A stretch of DNA of 64,000 nucleotides from Pseudomonadales bacterium (GCA_028281005.1 JANQKS010000074.1:1-64000); one strand, 5' to 3'. Numbered from the stretch's first letter, positions 15,326-24,295 are shown. Notes: a model not told the origin generated them from the sequence alone. A program made the numbers and translations.

Positions 15326-16315
15326 ATGTTCACCCACAATAGGATAATCAGGCGTACGGCCCGCCACCGCCAAAGACGTCGGCCCACACTGATCGCAAGT
15401 CTAGCGGCTTGGCTGCTGTGTACATCAAGTGCAGCTACGTACGCTAACCTGTTAGACGAAGTCGAGTATGGTTTTGCGGACAACAACGGCGTCAAGATCC
15501 ACTACGCCAGCGTCGGCGAAGGGCCTCTGGTAGTCATGATCCATGGCTTTCCGGATTACTGGTACAGCTGGCGCGAACAAATGGCAGGACTAAAGGACCA
15601 CTTCCAAGTGGTCGCCATCGACCAGCGTGGCTACAACTTGAGCGGCCAACCGCAAGGGGTGGAAAACTACGCCATGCCACACCTTGTCGCTGACGTCGCC
15701 AGTGTGATCAAACACTTAGGCAGAGACCAAGCCACCATTGTTGGCCACGATTGGGGTGGCGCGGTCGCTTGGCAATTTGCTTTCGCGTTACCACAAATGA
15801 CCGAACGACTCATTGTCCTCAACCTGCCGCACCCCAACGGTATGGGCCGGGAAATGGCCACCAACCCCGAGCAGCAGCAGAACTCTGACTATGCGCGCAA
15901 ATTCCGCGAGGGTTCACATACGGATGCAGATATCATGTTCGGCGGGCCGATGAACGTCGACACACTATCCGGTTGGGTAAGTGACCCCGAAGCGCGTGAC
16001 CTGTACAAGGCTGCGTTCGCCAAATCAGATTTTGCCGGCATGCTGAACTACTACAAAGCCAATTACCCATCGCTGCCTGAACCGGGGGCAGCGCCACCAC
16101 CTGCACCGCCGCAACTGAACATGCCGGTGTTGGTGTTCCATGGCTTGCAGGACACCGCTTTACACTCAGACGGTCTCAACAACACATGGGATTGGATCGA
16201 CGCTGACACCACCATCGTCACCGCACCTGAGGCCGGGCACTTTGTACAACAGGATGCAGCAGAGCTGGTCACCCAAACCATGCGTTGGTGGTTACTGGCC
16301 CGCCTGGAGAAATAG
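15326..16315 (+). CDS. Exported epoxide-hydrolase-like alpha/beta hydrolase
   Basis: The 329-residue protein starts with an Arg-rich N-region and hydrophobic core ending near ATYA, so it is likely exported. The mature part shows the epoxide hydrolase/haloalkane dehalogenase layout: [10 protein letters not shown] (oxyanion), [10 protein letters not shown] with nucleophilic Asp, and late [12 protein letters not shown] with the catalytic His. The Asp nucleophile excludes a Ser esterase. A Pro/Ala-rich stretch ([12 protein letters not shown]) joins cap and core. It lies after the tannase gene; a shared role on plant or algal aromatics is possible but not shown. Confidence 0.85.
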   Translation: MFTHNRIIRRTARHRQRRRPTLIASLAAWLLCTSSAATYANLLDEVEYGFADNNGVKIHYASVGEGPLVVMIHGFPDYWYSWREQMAGLKDHFQVVAIDQRGYNLSGQPQGVENYAMPHLVADVASVIKHLGRDQATIVGHDWGGAVAWQFAFALPQMTERLIVLNLPHPNGMGREMATNPEQQQNSDYARKFREGSHTDADIMFGGPMNVDTLSGWVSDPEARDLYKAAFAKSDFAGMLNYYKANYPSLPEPGAAPPPAPPQLNMPVLVFHGLQDTALHSDGLNNTWDWIDADTTIVTAPEAGHFVQQDAAELVTQTMRWWLLARLEK

Positions 16316-16397
16316 CTAACCAACGCGCTGTTTAACAAGTAGCACTCACAACTTAAGTCTTTCATTAGAGCACAGAGGAACAAATAAGGAGCACATT

Positions 16398-17435
16398 ATG
16401 AAACTAGGTATTCTCGGTGGCGGAATAGGCGCCCGCGTCAACATCAATCTAGAGGCCATCAAACATGCTGAAGCCCTCGGCTACGATTCAGTTTGGACGG
16501 CGGAAGCCTACGGCGGCGACGCAGTCACACCCGCCGCTTGGATTCTCGCGCAAACTGAAAAGATCAAGGTAGGCACCGCAATTATGCAAATGCCGGCACG
16601 CAGCCCGGCCATGACCGCCATGACCGCCATGAGCCTCGCGGAGCTTTCCGGCGGTCGCTTCATTGTCGGTTTGGGTGCGTCCGGCCCACAAGTGGTGGAA
16701 GGCTGGCACGGTGTGCCTTACGGCAAGCCTGTAACGCGTTTGAAAGAATACGTGCAGATCATGCGCCAGATATTTGCGCGTGAAGCACCTGCCACATTTG
16801 AAGGAGAAATGTACCAACTGCCCTACGCCGGCCCTGGCGCAACCGGTTTAGGCAAACCGCTGAAAAGCATCCTGCATTGCGAAGAAGACATCCCAATATT
16901 TGCCGCCAACATCACACCGCGCGGTGTCGAGGCAGCTGCGGAAGTCTGCGACGGCTTTTTCCCCATTTGGATGGACCCGGAAAAATACTCAGTTTTTGAA
17001 GAACCTATCAACCGTGGGTTTGCCAACGCAGGTGACAAAAACCTCACCCAGTTTGACGTTTCCCCCTTTGTCACTGTGATCATGGGTGATGACGTGGAGC
17101 AATGTATGATGCCGATCCGCGGCAACATGGCGCTGTATATCGGTGGCATGGGCGCGCGTGACAAGAACTTTTACAACAATTACGCCAAAGCGCTGGGCTT
17201 CGAAGATGCCGCGGTCAAAATCCAAGACTTGTTCCTGTCGGGTAAAAGAGACGAAGCTGCCGCGGCGGTACCCGCGGAGTTGATCGATGCCTGCCATTTG
17301 GTCGGCCCTGCGGAACGCATCAAAGAACGCCTGGCACGCTGGAAAACCGCCGCTGCAAAAGGTCACGTCGGCGCCATGATGTTAGGTTGCCAACAACCCG
17401 AGGCGTTGGAGTTAATTGCGAGTGAAATGCTCTAG
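16398..17435 (+). CDS. LLM class (F420- or FMN-dependent-type) oxidoreductase 1
   Basis: The 345-residue protein is a bacterial luciferase-like TIM barrel: MKLGILGGGIGARVNINLEA, YDSVWTAEAYGGDAVTP, and GRFIVGLGASGPQVVEGWHG. It matches the family usually annotated as LLM class F420-dependent oxidoreductase, common in mycobacteria and in lipid-degrading proteobacteria. Whether the cofactor here is F420 or FMN is open. Start ATG 16398 follows TAAGGAG. A paralogue lies at 54869. A duplicated ATGACCGCC codes for the TAMTAM stretch. Confidence 0.85.
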   Translation: MKLGILGGGIGARVNINLEAIKHAEALGYDSVWTAEAYGGDAVTPAAWILAQTEKIKVGTAIMQMPARSPAMTAMTAMSLAELSGGRFIVGLGASGPQVVEGWHGVPYGKPVTRLKEYVQIMRQIFAREAPATFEGEMYQLPYAGPGATGLGKPLKSILHCEEDIPIFAANITPRGVEAAAEVCDGFFPIWMDPEKYSVFEEPINRGFANAGDKNLTQFDVSPFVTVIMGDDVEQCMMPIRGNMALYIGGMGARDKNFYNNYAKALGFEDAAVKIQDLFLSGKRDEAAAAVPAELIDACHLVGPAERIKERLARWKTAAAKGHVGAMMLGCQQPEALELIASEML

Positions 17436-17586
17436 CTGAGATGCTTAGAAGGTGCTGAGGAAGTGCTGAAGGTTTGATGTTCGCGGTGGGATCTTCTAAA
17501 GGAGAACCAGTTCACGGAGTTGCCATCGCGATGACCTAATATCCGCCACACAGGAAGTAATTAAACCCAAGGAATAGGGAACAGAT

Positions 17587-17727
17587 ATGGACGATCTACG
17601 CGAAAGCATGGAGCTGGAGGCTCTCGAAGAATACCTGGCGGAAGAGTTTAATCCGGACCTCTTCTACAAGGCACTGAGTAACGCCTTACAGCAACTGGAG
17701 CAAATCGACGCACAAGAAGCGGCGTAA
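17587..17727 (+). CDS. 46-residue acidic small protein (hypothetical)
   Basis: The frame ATG 17587 to TAA 17727 encodes MDDLRESMELEALEEYLAEE followed by FNPDLFYKALSNALQQLEQI and an Ala/Gln end. It is acidic and predicted helical, with no membrane span or Cys. Support comes from AAGGAA upstream, its codon usage looking like neighbours, and a perfect intrinsic terminator 20 bp after the stop. I recognise no family. It lies alone between an LLM gene and an acyl-CoA ligase. Confidence 0.6.
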   Translation: MDDLRESMELEALEEYLAEEFNPDLFYKALSNALQQLEQIDAQEAA

Positions 17728-17747
17728 GCTCAAACGTTCAGCCAGAC

Positions 17748-17773
17748 AAAGCCCCGCACGCGGGGCTTTTTTT
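17748..17773 (+). terminator. Intrinsic terminator
   Basis: AAAGCCCCG and CGGGGCTTT form a 9-bp stem with a CACG loop, followed by seven T. This is the clearest rho-independent terminator in the window and closes the small-protein transcript. Confidence 0.92.
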
Positions 17774-17826
17774 GTGCACGGTTGGTTGTGGGGCGTTATG
17801 ATCACCGCTTTTAAGGGGGAGCGTAT

Positions 17827-19362
17827 ATGTATCCAGGTTACTGGGCCACGGTAAAGCCAGACGCAGAAGCCGTTACCAACACTGCCAGCGGAGACGTTTT
17901 AACCTGGGCGCAATTGGACGCGCGCAGTAATCAGGTTGCACAGCTGTTGTATGCACGGGGATTGCGCCCGGGCGACCATGTCGCGCTGTATATGCAAAAC
18001 CACTTGGAGTACTTCACCATCGCCTGGGGAACATTCCGTTGCGGCCTCTACCTCACCTGTATCAACCGCTACTTAACCGCCGAAGAAGCGGCCTACATCA
18101 TCAACGATTCAGGCAGCCAAGCGCTGTTTACCTCCGCAAGCATGACCCAGGCCACGGCGCTGCTAACGCAGATTCCCGGGTGCCAACACCGCTTAAGCCT
18201 TGGCCAACTGGAGGGATTTGAGGAACTCGATGCAGCGTTAGCTGCACAGCCGACGTCCGCCTTGGCGAAGCAGCCCATGGGTGATTCTATGCTGTATAGC
18301 TCAGGTACCACCGGGCATCCAAAAGGTATCAAGCGCCCGCTCACCGGCAAGTCCGTGGAGGAAGGCATTCCCGGCCTCGAACGCACCAATCCGTACGGGA
18401 TGGACGAACACACGCGCTACCTATCACCTGCACCGCTCTATCACGCAGCCCCATTTGGCTACTGTATGCGTACACTGGCGTTAGGCGGATCGGTGTACAT
18501 GATGGAACGCTTCGACCCGGAAGCCTCCCTGCAGCACATTCAAGACTACCGCATCAGCCACAGTCAGTGGGTGCCGACCATGTTCATACGCATGTTGAAG
18601 CTGGACCCCGCGCTGCGCTCCCGCTACGACCTGTCTAGCCATCAGTGTGCAATACACGCTGCAGCACCCTGCCCGGTGGAAGTTAAACACCAAATGATGG
18701 ACTGGTGGGGCCCTATCTTGTGGGAATACTACGCCGGTACGGAACGCAACGGACACACCGTGATCAGTCCGCAAGAATGGCTAGCGCATCCCGGCTCGGT
18801 GGGCAAAGCCATGAGCGGTGTGATACACATTTGTGATGAACAGGGTCACGAGCTACCCACCGGTGAGGCGGGCATGATTTACTTCGAACAACCCAGCCGC
18901 ACGTTCGAATACCATAACGCCCCTGACAAAACGTCCAACGCGACCCATCCCGAACACGACAACTGGACATCGTTGGGTGATGTCGGCTACCTCGATACCG
19001 AAGGCTACCTTTACCTCACCGACCGCAAAGCGTTCATGATCATCTCTGGAGGGGTAAATATTTATCCCCAAGAGATAGAGGACGTACTCATTCTTCACGA
19101 CAAGGTGGCGGACGTCGCCGTATTTGGCGTGCCGAACGCGGAATTTGGGGAGGAAGTGAAAGCCGTGGTGCAACCTCTACCGGAAATACCACCGGGACCG
19201 GAGTTAGCGGCTGAGCTGGATGCGTTTGCTCGCGAGCACGTAGCCGGTTACAAAGTGCCGCGCTCCATCGATTTTATGGAGGCGTTACCGAGGCTGCCTA
19301 CCGGCAAACTATATAAGCGGTTGTTAAAGGACCAGTACTGGTCTGAATCAAAACCCAGTTAG
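17827..19362 (+). CDS. AMP-forming acyl-CoA synthetase
   Basis: The 511-residue protein has LYSSGTTGHPKGIKRPL (P-loop signature, near 155-170), WEYYAGTERNG in place of the usual YGxTE, TSLGDVGYLDTEGYLYLTDR, FMIISGGVNIYPQEIED and the late catalytic Lys in PRLPTGKLYKR. The AGTE variant is typical of the bile-acid/steroid and long-chain CoA ligase branch (FadD3/FadD13-like annotations). Start ATG 17827 follows AAGGGGGAG. It is convergent with a TetR gene. Substrate undetermined. Confidence 0.88.
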   Translation: MYPGYWATVKPDAEAVTNTASGDVLTWAQLDARSNQVAQLLYARGLRPGDHVALYMQNHLEYFTIAWGTFRCGLYLTCINRYLTAEEAAYIINDSGSQALFTSASMTQATALLTQIPGCQHRLSLGQLEGFEELDAALAAQPTSALAKQPMGDSMLYSSGTTGHPKGIKRPLTGKSVEEGIPGLERTNPYGMDEHTRYLSPAPLYHAAPFGYCMRTLALGGSVYMMERFDPEASLQHIQDYRISHSQWVPTMFIRMLKLDPALRSRYDLSSHQCAIHAAAPCPVEVKHQMMDWWGPILWEYYAGTERNGHTVISPQEWLAHPGSVGKAMSGVIHICDEQGHELPTGEAGMIYFEQPSRTFEYHNAPDKTSNATHPEHDNWTSLGDVGYLDTEGYLYLTDRKAFMIISGGVNIYPQEIEDVLILHDKVADVAVFGVPNAEFGEEVKAVVQPLPEIPPGPELAAELDAFAREHVAGYKVPRSIDFMEALPRLPTGKLYKRLLKDQYWSESKPS

Positions 19363-19376
19363 CACTGAGAGACACG

Positions 19377-19961
19377 TTAGGTTTTCTCAGTTTGCGGTAT
19401 GAGACGCTCATTGGCCCATACTGGTACGCTGTCTACTTCACCGGCCGACATACCTAACACACTGGCCAACACACTGCCGGATAAACCATGGCCAATGGCG
19501 GCGCATGACACAATGTAAAAGCCGCGCCGAACGTCTGCCGCTTGCTGCGGCTCCAGCGACTCTGTCGCAGAAGCCATGAGGCGGTCGAACAGAGCTGACA
19601 ATGCTGCCGAGTCTTTACGTTGCCACGAACCATCCACTTTACGCCAGGCCAGCAGAGTCGCATGCCCCCCTTCGCTCAACGTGCTAAATAAACGTTGAGT
19701 GATTTTGTCGGGCGATTCTCTGGCGCCTACCGCATCCACGATGTCTTTGATAAGCGACAAAAACATCTGATCAGCGAGTGCCTCGCGCATACCGTCAACC
19801 GAACCAAAATGGTGTAACAAAGTAGCGTGACTGATGCCGGCTTCTTTTGCCACTGCAGTCACGTTTAATCCTTCCAGACCATACTCGCGCAGACGTTTCT
19901 CTGCCGCCTCCAGAATATTTGCTTTGGCTTCTTCCGGTGTACGGCGAACCCTAGTGACCAA
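19377..19961 (-). CDS. TetR family transcriptional regulator
   Basis: The 194-residue protein has an N-terminal helix-turn-helix: RRTPEEAKANILEAAEKRLREYG, LNVTAVAKEAGISHATLLHHFGS. The C-terminal part is a helical ligand-binding domain without a diagnostic sequence. The start is ambiguous: TTG 19961 with AGGGAG six bases before it is preferred, with GTG 19976 and TTG 19982 possible. It faces away from the COQ4-like gene at 20089, and an inverted repeat over that gene's -10 box is a candidate operator. Confidence 0.82.
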   Translation of the reverse strand: MVTRVRRTPEEAKANILEAAEKRLREYGLEGLNVTAVAKEAGISHATLLHHFGSVDGMREALADQMFLSLIKDIVDAVGARESPDKITQRLFSTLSEGGHATLLAWRKVDGSWQRKDSAALSALFDRLMASATESLEPQQAADVRRGFYIVSCAAIGHGLSGSVLASVLGMSAGEVDSVPVWANERLIPQTEKT

Positions 19962-20031
19962 AATGCTCTCCCTCACGCGCAAACGACGCGCATTTAAAAG
20001 TGACTTCGGTTACAAATCTAGTTGATTTTTA

Positions 20032-20077
20032 TTGACAAACAGGTCGACATTTCTACTATCTACATCATTGTTGATAG
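20032..20077 (+). promoter_or_regulatory. Promoter and candidate TetR operator for COQ4-like gene
   Basis: TTGACA (20032-20037) and TACTAT (20054-20059) are spaced 16 bp, a good sigma-70 match. CTATC (20056-20060) and GATAG (20073-20077) form an inverted repeat across the -10 and start region, well placed for repression by the divergent TetR protein. This promoter lies inside the frame extending upstream, which supports ATG 20089 as the real start. Confidence 0.55.
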
Positions 20078-20088
20078 CAGGATGGGCC

Positions 20089-20787
20089 ATGCGGTACAAC
20101 CGAATACAACCACTTGTCGCGCTTCGCGCCATTCGGCGTCTCATTGCTGACCCGGAGCAGACTCACGAAGTATTCACCATCATTCGTGCTCTATCCGGCA
20201 ATGCACTAGAAAATGCCTACCAGCGGTTTGTGACGACCGAAGTAGGGCAACGGGTGCTGCGTAACAAGATTGAACTGCTCGATACGCTGCAAGACCGAGA
20301 TCACTTACAGACCTTCCCGCGTGACAGCTTAGGGGGCCACTACCTCCAGTTTGTCACCAGCGAAAACCTGTCTGCCGAAGGTTTGGTAGACGCCAGCGAT
20401 AGTGCAGAGATCAACCAATTGGAAGGTGATCTTGCGCGCTTCGCCATGCGCCAGCGGGATATGCACGATCTTTGGCACACCCTTACCGGCTACGGCCGCG
20501 ACACCTTGGGTGAACTGTGTTTGTTATGTTTCACCTACGCGCAAACAAAAAACCGCGGCATCGGTTTTATCTGCTTGGTGGGCGCTAACAAGTTAAGTCA
20601 CGAGTATGGGCGCGGCGTCTACCGCGCCGCCTGGCGTGCTTATCAAGACGGTAGACGCGCCGCTTGGTTACCGGCGCAAGATTGGGAAGCCCTGCTCAGC
20701 GTGCCTATCTCCCCACTGCGCACCCAACTGGGTATTCACGCACCGCAGGACTATTTGCAGCTCCGCCAATCTTTAGCAGTCGCCTGA
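20089..20787 (+). CDS. COQ4-like protein
   Basis: The 232-residue protein carries the COQ4 metal-binding signature HDxxHx11E as HDLWHTLTGYGRDTLGE. COQ4 in eukaryotes organises ubiquinone synthesis and has been assigned a role in C1 decarboxylation/hydroxylation of the ring. Bacterial homologues appear in several proteobacteria with unclear roles. ATG 20089 has AGGATG upstream; a TTG at 20032 is rejected as it forms the -35 box. Control by the divergent TetR is likely. No ubiquinone gene is close by, so a role beyond ubiquinone synthesis is possible. Confidence 0.8.
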   Translation: MRYNRIQPLVALRAIRRLIADPEQTHEVFTIIRALSGNALENAYQRFVTTEVGQRVLRNKIELLDTLQDRDHLQTFPRDSLGGHYLQFVTSENLSAEGLVDASDSAEINQLEGDLARFAMRQRDMHDLWHTLTGYGRDTLGELCLLCFTYAQTKNRGIGFICLVGANKLSHEYGRGVYRAAWRAYQDGRRAAWLPAQDWEALLSVPISPLRTQLGIHAPQDYLQLRQSLAVA

Positions 20788-20793
20788 TCTCAA

Positions 20794-21078
20794 CTACTTT
20801 TCCAGCACCTGGTACCGGCGGTCCGCAGATCGTCCGATAAAGGCAGAGTCGCCCCAAGGAATTGCGTCATGATCTGGATGTCGCCGTTGGCAGACAACAC
20901 ACGCATTTGTGCAAAGCGCGCGCTCCGGAATGGGCGTCTGCTTGTGCGCGTCCGCAAATCCACATTGTCCCGACAAAAAATGTTTGCCGCCGACCTGCAC
21001 CTGCCATTCGATACCGCTGTATTTCTGGGCGGCAACGTAACCGTTGGCAATGTCTGCAAGTAAATCCGCGCGACTCAT
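20794..21078 (-). pseudogene. Truncated serine hydrolase (beta-lactamase family)
   Basis: The first 55 codons match the N-terminus of beta-lactamase-type serine hydrolases: YSGIEWQVQVGGKHFLSGQC, then GFADAHKQTPIPERAL. The expected next block, FRIYSMTKP with the active-site Ser, is missing. About 39 unrelated residues follow before a stop. Intact relatives have some 380-450 residues. ATG 21078 overlaps the GST stop (ATGA), so it was once the second gene of an operon. A large internal deletion is the likely cause. Confidence 0.65.
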
Positions 21079-21695
21079 GCGGATTCGCCCACCTGCTTTG
21101 CCCGGGTGTAACTTGCGCGACTGTAGCACGCATCACGCCAACGTTGCACATGCGGCCACGCAGAGGTATCAAACTCAACCATGTTAAGCAGATCCATAAC
21201 CCCCGCCAGGCTTAAGTCAGCAAGACTAAATTCATTACCAAGTAAATAATCTCGCTGCGCAAGGTGCGTATCGAGTACCTTGAGCGGCCGTTCCAATCCG
21301 CGAGCCGTCCTGGCCATCACGGCTTCGTCCTTTTTGTCATCCGGAGTAAAAAACTTCTGAACGACAATCTGCGTTTGCAACGGCTCAATTTCACTGATCG
21401 CCCACACGCTCCACTGCAGTGCCTGCGCCTCACCCTGCAGGCCGTCGGGTATCAGGTGCGGGGCGTACTTTTTCGCCAGGTAAAAATTGATCGCCATGGA
21501 CTCAAACAACTTCATATCGCCATCTACCAAGGCGGGGATGCGGCCGTTCGGGTTCACCGCAAGGTACTCTTCACTTTGCGCATCTCCCATAAACGAGGTG
21601 GGCACGTGCTCATAGTCGATGCCGGTCTCTTCGATGGCCCAAATAGATCGGAAAGCGCGGGACGTGCTGATGCCGTAGATGACGGGTTTACTCAT
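21075..21695 (-). CDS. Glutathione S-transferase family protein
   Basis: The 206-residue protein has an N-terminal thioredoxin-fold GST domain: IYGISTSRAFRSIWAIEETG, with NPNGRIPALVDGDMKLFESMAINFYLA containing the cis-Pro and the glutathione-binding E-S pair. The C-terminal helical domain has GNEFSLADLSLAGVMD. A Ser in SRAF is the likely catalytic residue. ATG 21695 is preceded by GAGAAAC. It is followed by a truncated serine hydrolase with a 4-bp overlap. Substrate unknown; detoxification or isomerisation of catabolic intermediates is possible. Confidence 0.86.
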   Translation of the reverse strand: MSKPVIYGISTSRAFRSIWAIEETGIDYEHVPTSFMGDAQSEEYLAVNPNGRIPALVDGDMKLFESMAINFYLAKKYAPHLIPDGLQGEAQALQWSVWAISEIEPLQTQIVVQKFFTPDDKKDEAVMARTARGLERPLKVLDTHLAQRDYLLGNEFSLADLSLAGVMDLLNMVEFDTSAWPHVQRWRDACYSRASYTRAKQVGESA

Positions 21696-21893
21696 TGTTT
21701 CTCCTCGGGTTTCTCTGATTAAGTTCTATGTGCTCCGCGTATCATACGGCTTTTGTGGGGCGCGCGTTCCAGCAGCAATGCAGTCACCTCAAGCGCAAGG
21801 GGTTGGTGTATAAATTCATCAAAGACGTAGAACTTTTTTGCAGCCTCCGCGACTTCACTTGGGTAAGCTCAACGGGTCGAAAAGGAGCCTTTC

Positions 21894-22661
21894 ATGTATT
21901 TACCAACACCGTCATCGCTGGTTCGCGCCGGGATCGCCTTGGTTTTGACCGCCGCCGCCGGCAGCATCAAGGCGGAGACCTTTGAAGTTGAGGAGTTCAG
22001 CGCCATTCGCTACTCCCTACCCTTTAATGTCGAACTCGTCGCCGCGGATGAACCGTTTGTGACCTTGGAAGGTGACCAAGACACAATCGATGAAATCATC
22101 GTTGAAGTGGATGGCGACACACTTAAGATTCGCAAGGAAAACCGCTGGTTCGATTGGTCCGACGAAGAAATCCACGTCACCGTGGGTTACACGGAGCTTG
22201 AGGCGCTATACATGAACGGCAGCGGCGATGCCTACGCTGAAGAATTGGACACCGATGATCTGTTCATCAAAATCTCCGGCTCCGCCGGGGTTGAGATCGA
22301 TCAACTGGTCAGCAACGACCTCACCATCACCATTTCCGGCTCCGGCAATGTCAACGTTAATGATCTGGAGGCAGACTCCATGACCACCAGCATCTCCGGA
22401 TCCGGTGATGTGGAAGTCAGCGGCAGCGTGATCACACAAACCATCTCCATTGCCGGCAGCGGTGATCACAACGCCCGCGAGCTACGCTCCCAGGAAGCTG
22501 ACGTGGACATTAAAGGCTCAGGCGACGTCGAGGTGTGGGCGCTGGCGAGTTTAAACGCCAGGGTCATGGGCTCAGGCGACATTGAATACTACGGCGAGCC
22601 CCAACTGCGCGAGCGCATTATGGGCTCAGGCGACATCAAACACCGCGGGCAAGAACCTTAG
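21894..22661 (+). CDS. Exported head GIN domain (DUF2807) protein
   Basis: The 255-residue protein starts with a signal peptide (MYLPTPSSLVRAGIALVLTAA). Residues about 40-250 are a right-handed beta-helix-like array with recurring GSGD(V/I) and SGSG turns, typical of the putative auto-transporter adhesin head GIN domain. It is acidic and probably periplasmic or surface exposed. ATG 21894 has AAAAGGAG 7 bases upstream. It is convergent with a serine hydrolase gene; a hairpin spans its stop codon. Function in this family is not established. Confidence 0.85.
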   Translation: MYLPTPSSLVRAGIALVLTAAAGSIKAETFEVEEFSAIRYSLPFNVELVAADEPFVTLEGDQDTIDEIIVEVDGDTLKIRKENRWFDWSDEEIHVTVGYTELEALYMNGSGDAYAEELDTDDLFIKISGSAGVEIDQLVSNDLTITISGSGNVNVNDLEADSMTTSISGSGDVEVSGSVITQTISIAGSGDHNARELRSQEADVDIKGSGDVEVWALASLNARVMGSGDIEYYGEPQLRERIMGSGDIKHRGQEP

Positions 22662-22673
22662 TCCCGCGGTGTT
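22639..22673. terminator. Hairpin between convergent genes
   Basis: AACACCGCGGG (22639-22649) and CCCGCGGTGTT (22663-22673) pair over 11 bp with a 13-base loop that contains the stop codon of the GIN gene. It lies between two convergent genes and could end transcripts from both sides, though T-runs are short. Confidence 0.5.
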
Positions 22674-22693
22674 CACGCATAGGCCAACGACGC

Positions 22694-24046
22694 CTATTCC
22701 ACTAGGGCTTGATAGGTCAGGTGCTTAAACTCTGATCGTAAACGGGTGCGGTGTGGCAGACTCTGCACCATAAACAGGCCAATTAAGTCTTCCTGCGGAT
22801 CTATCCAAAAGGTAGTACCTGCGGCACCGCCCCAGTTGTACTCGCCCGCCGAGCTGACCTCACCGACCTCACCGGGGTCCAGCACCAAACCAAAACCCAG
22901 GCCAAATCCGGCACCGCGGCGGTTAAATCCCATGGGTAAATCGCCGAGATGGTTGCTGGTCATGAGTTCTATTGTCTTCGGCGACAATATGCGGACACCG
23001 TCCAACTCGCCGCCATTCAGTAACATCTGCGCAAAGCGCATGTAGTCACGCGCGGTGGACAGCAAACCTCCGCCCCCACTTTCAAACGCACCACCTTCCA
23101 GGTAGCGAATACTGGCTTCAGGCGCAGCCACCTCTAGGCCGGCGCCTGTTGCGGGCGCAAAGAAGCCTCGACCGGCGGTGCCTTTCGGAGAGTACATCTG
23201 CGCCAGACGCGGAATGTTATCCGCCTCTATGGTGAAACTGGTATCGGGCATGTCGAGCGGCGTAAACAGGCGTTGGTCTAAAAACTCGCCAAATGACATA
23301 CCGGACAACACTTCCACCAGGCGGCCTTGGACATCTACGGAGACGCTGTAGTGCCAGCGTGAACCCGGTTCGTACTGCAACGGGATTTGCCCCAGATCAC
23401 TCACAAACTCTTGAAGCGTTTTGTCGTTGCGCAAAATCCCGGCCGCACGGTACATCTGATCCACTTCAGTGTTGCCAAATATCCCATAGGTAAAACCTGC
23501 GGTGTGGGTGAGGAGGTCGCGTACCGTCGGTTGGCGCAGCGGTTTGCGGGTTTGTCCCACCAGCGACTTGTCCCCGGTACCGATCCCTTGGCTGGCAGTA
23601 CCGTCGGACACCATGCCGGTGTCACCGTCCGCGGTCGACAGCGCCAGCTCTACGTCGGCCAATTCCGGTATGTAGCGGGCGACGGGATCGTTTAAGAAAA
23701 ATTTGCCTTCTTCGTAGAGGATCATCAGCGCCACCGCGGTGATGGGTTTGGTCATTGAATAGATGCGGAAGATGGCGTCGTCCTGCATGTCACGACCTGC
23801 TTCACGATCGGCTTGGCCGTAAGTTTCGGCGTACACCACTTTGCCGTTGCGGGCGATCATGCCTAAGCCACCGACCATGGTGCCGTCGTCCACCCGGCCC
23901 TGCATAAACTCCGTCAGCCGATCCAGGCGCTCTGATGACAGCCCCTCCCGCTCCGGCTTAGCAGTAGGTAACTCTTTGGCCACGACCGTTGCGCTCAGCA
24001 ACGTGACCAACACCGCCATCACCCAACCCTTAAACTGTGCCCTCAT
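22694..24046 (-). CDS. Exported serine hydrolase (beta-lactamase/EstB type)
   Basis: The 450-residue protein has a signal peptide (to about residue 24, TVVAK). Class C beta-lactamase-type motifs follow: SMTK (S-x-x-K) in FRIYSMTKPI near residue 100, the tyrosine motif YSVS near 233 and a GGAAGT block in place of KTG near 415. Such proteins are mostly esterases or peptidases rather than antibiotic resistance enzymes. ATG 24046 follows GGAG. The truncated serine hydrolase at 20794 is a separate relative. Confidence 0.88.
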   Translation of the reverse strand: MRAQFKGWVMAVLVTLLSATVVAKELPTAKPEREGLSSERLDRLTEFMQGRVDDGTMVGGLGMIARNGKVVYAETYGQADREAGRDMQDDAIFRIYSMTKPITAVALMILYEEGKFFLNDPVARYIPELADVELALSTADGDTGMVSDGTASQGIGTGDKSLVGQTRKPLRQPTVRDLLTHTAGFTYGIFGNTEVDQMYRAAGILRNDKTLQEFVSDLGQIPLQYEPGSRWHYSVSVDVQGRLVEVLSGMSFGEFLDQRLFTPLDMPDTSFTIEADNIPRLAQMYSPKGTAGRGFFAPATGAGLEVAAPEASIRYLEGGAFESGGGGLLSTARDYMRFAQMLLNGGELDGVRILSPKTIELMTSNHLGDLPMGFNRRGAGFGLGFGLVLDPGEVGEVSSAGEYNWGGAAGTTFWIDPQEDLIGLFMVQSLPHRTRLRSEFKHLTYQALVE

Positions 24047-24102
24047 ACCTTCTCCTCCAACTCATCCCACAGTAGAATCGCTTTTCAATGAATACTCGCA
24101 TA

Positions 24103-24252
24103 ACTAGTCCGTCTCCAAAATACCCAGTATTTTGTAGACGGACTAGTAAGGGCAGGGATGCCCGGAGCGAAAACCGAAGGTTTTCGGGAGGATTGCGTAG
24201 CAATCCGTGGGAAGATAAAGACTCCCGATGCAAGCATCGGGCGACGGTCTTT
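24103..24252. repeat. Array of five stem-loops in intergenic region
   Basis: A large near-perfect hairpin opens the array: ACTAGTCCGTCT (24103-24114) pairs with 24136-24147, then an inner 8-bp stem with a 3-base loop. It is followed by GGGCA-ggga-TGCCC (24150-24163), CGAAAACC-gaa-GGTTTTCG (24168-24186), GGATTGC-gta-GCAATCC (24190-24206) and CCCGATGC-aa-GCATCGGG (24224-24241). AAAGAC (24217-24222) and GTCTTT (24247-24252) bracket the last. There is no reading frame. It could be a mobile repeat (MITE/REP-like), a leader RNA for the glycan genes, or a structured RNA. Confidence 0.75.
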
Positions 24253-24295
24253 TCTGGACAACTAAAGATAGCCACTCGAGTTACACGCGAGTTGC

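Noticed and set aside
16608-16637. Repeat array in the LLM gene (ATGACCGCC twice)
   Set aside because: It is two in-frame codon triplets within conserved protein sequence, without sign of expansion.
22694-24046. Antibiotic-resistance beta-lactamase
   Set aside because: It has SMTK and a Tyr motif, but no KTG and an EstB-like length; an esterase/peptidase-type serine hydrolase is more likely.
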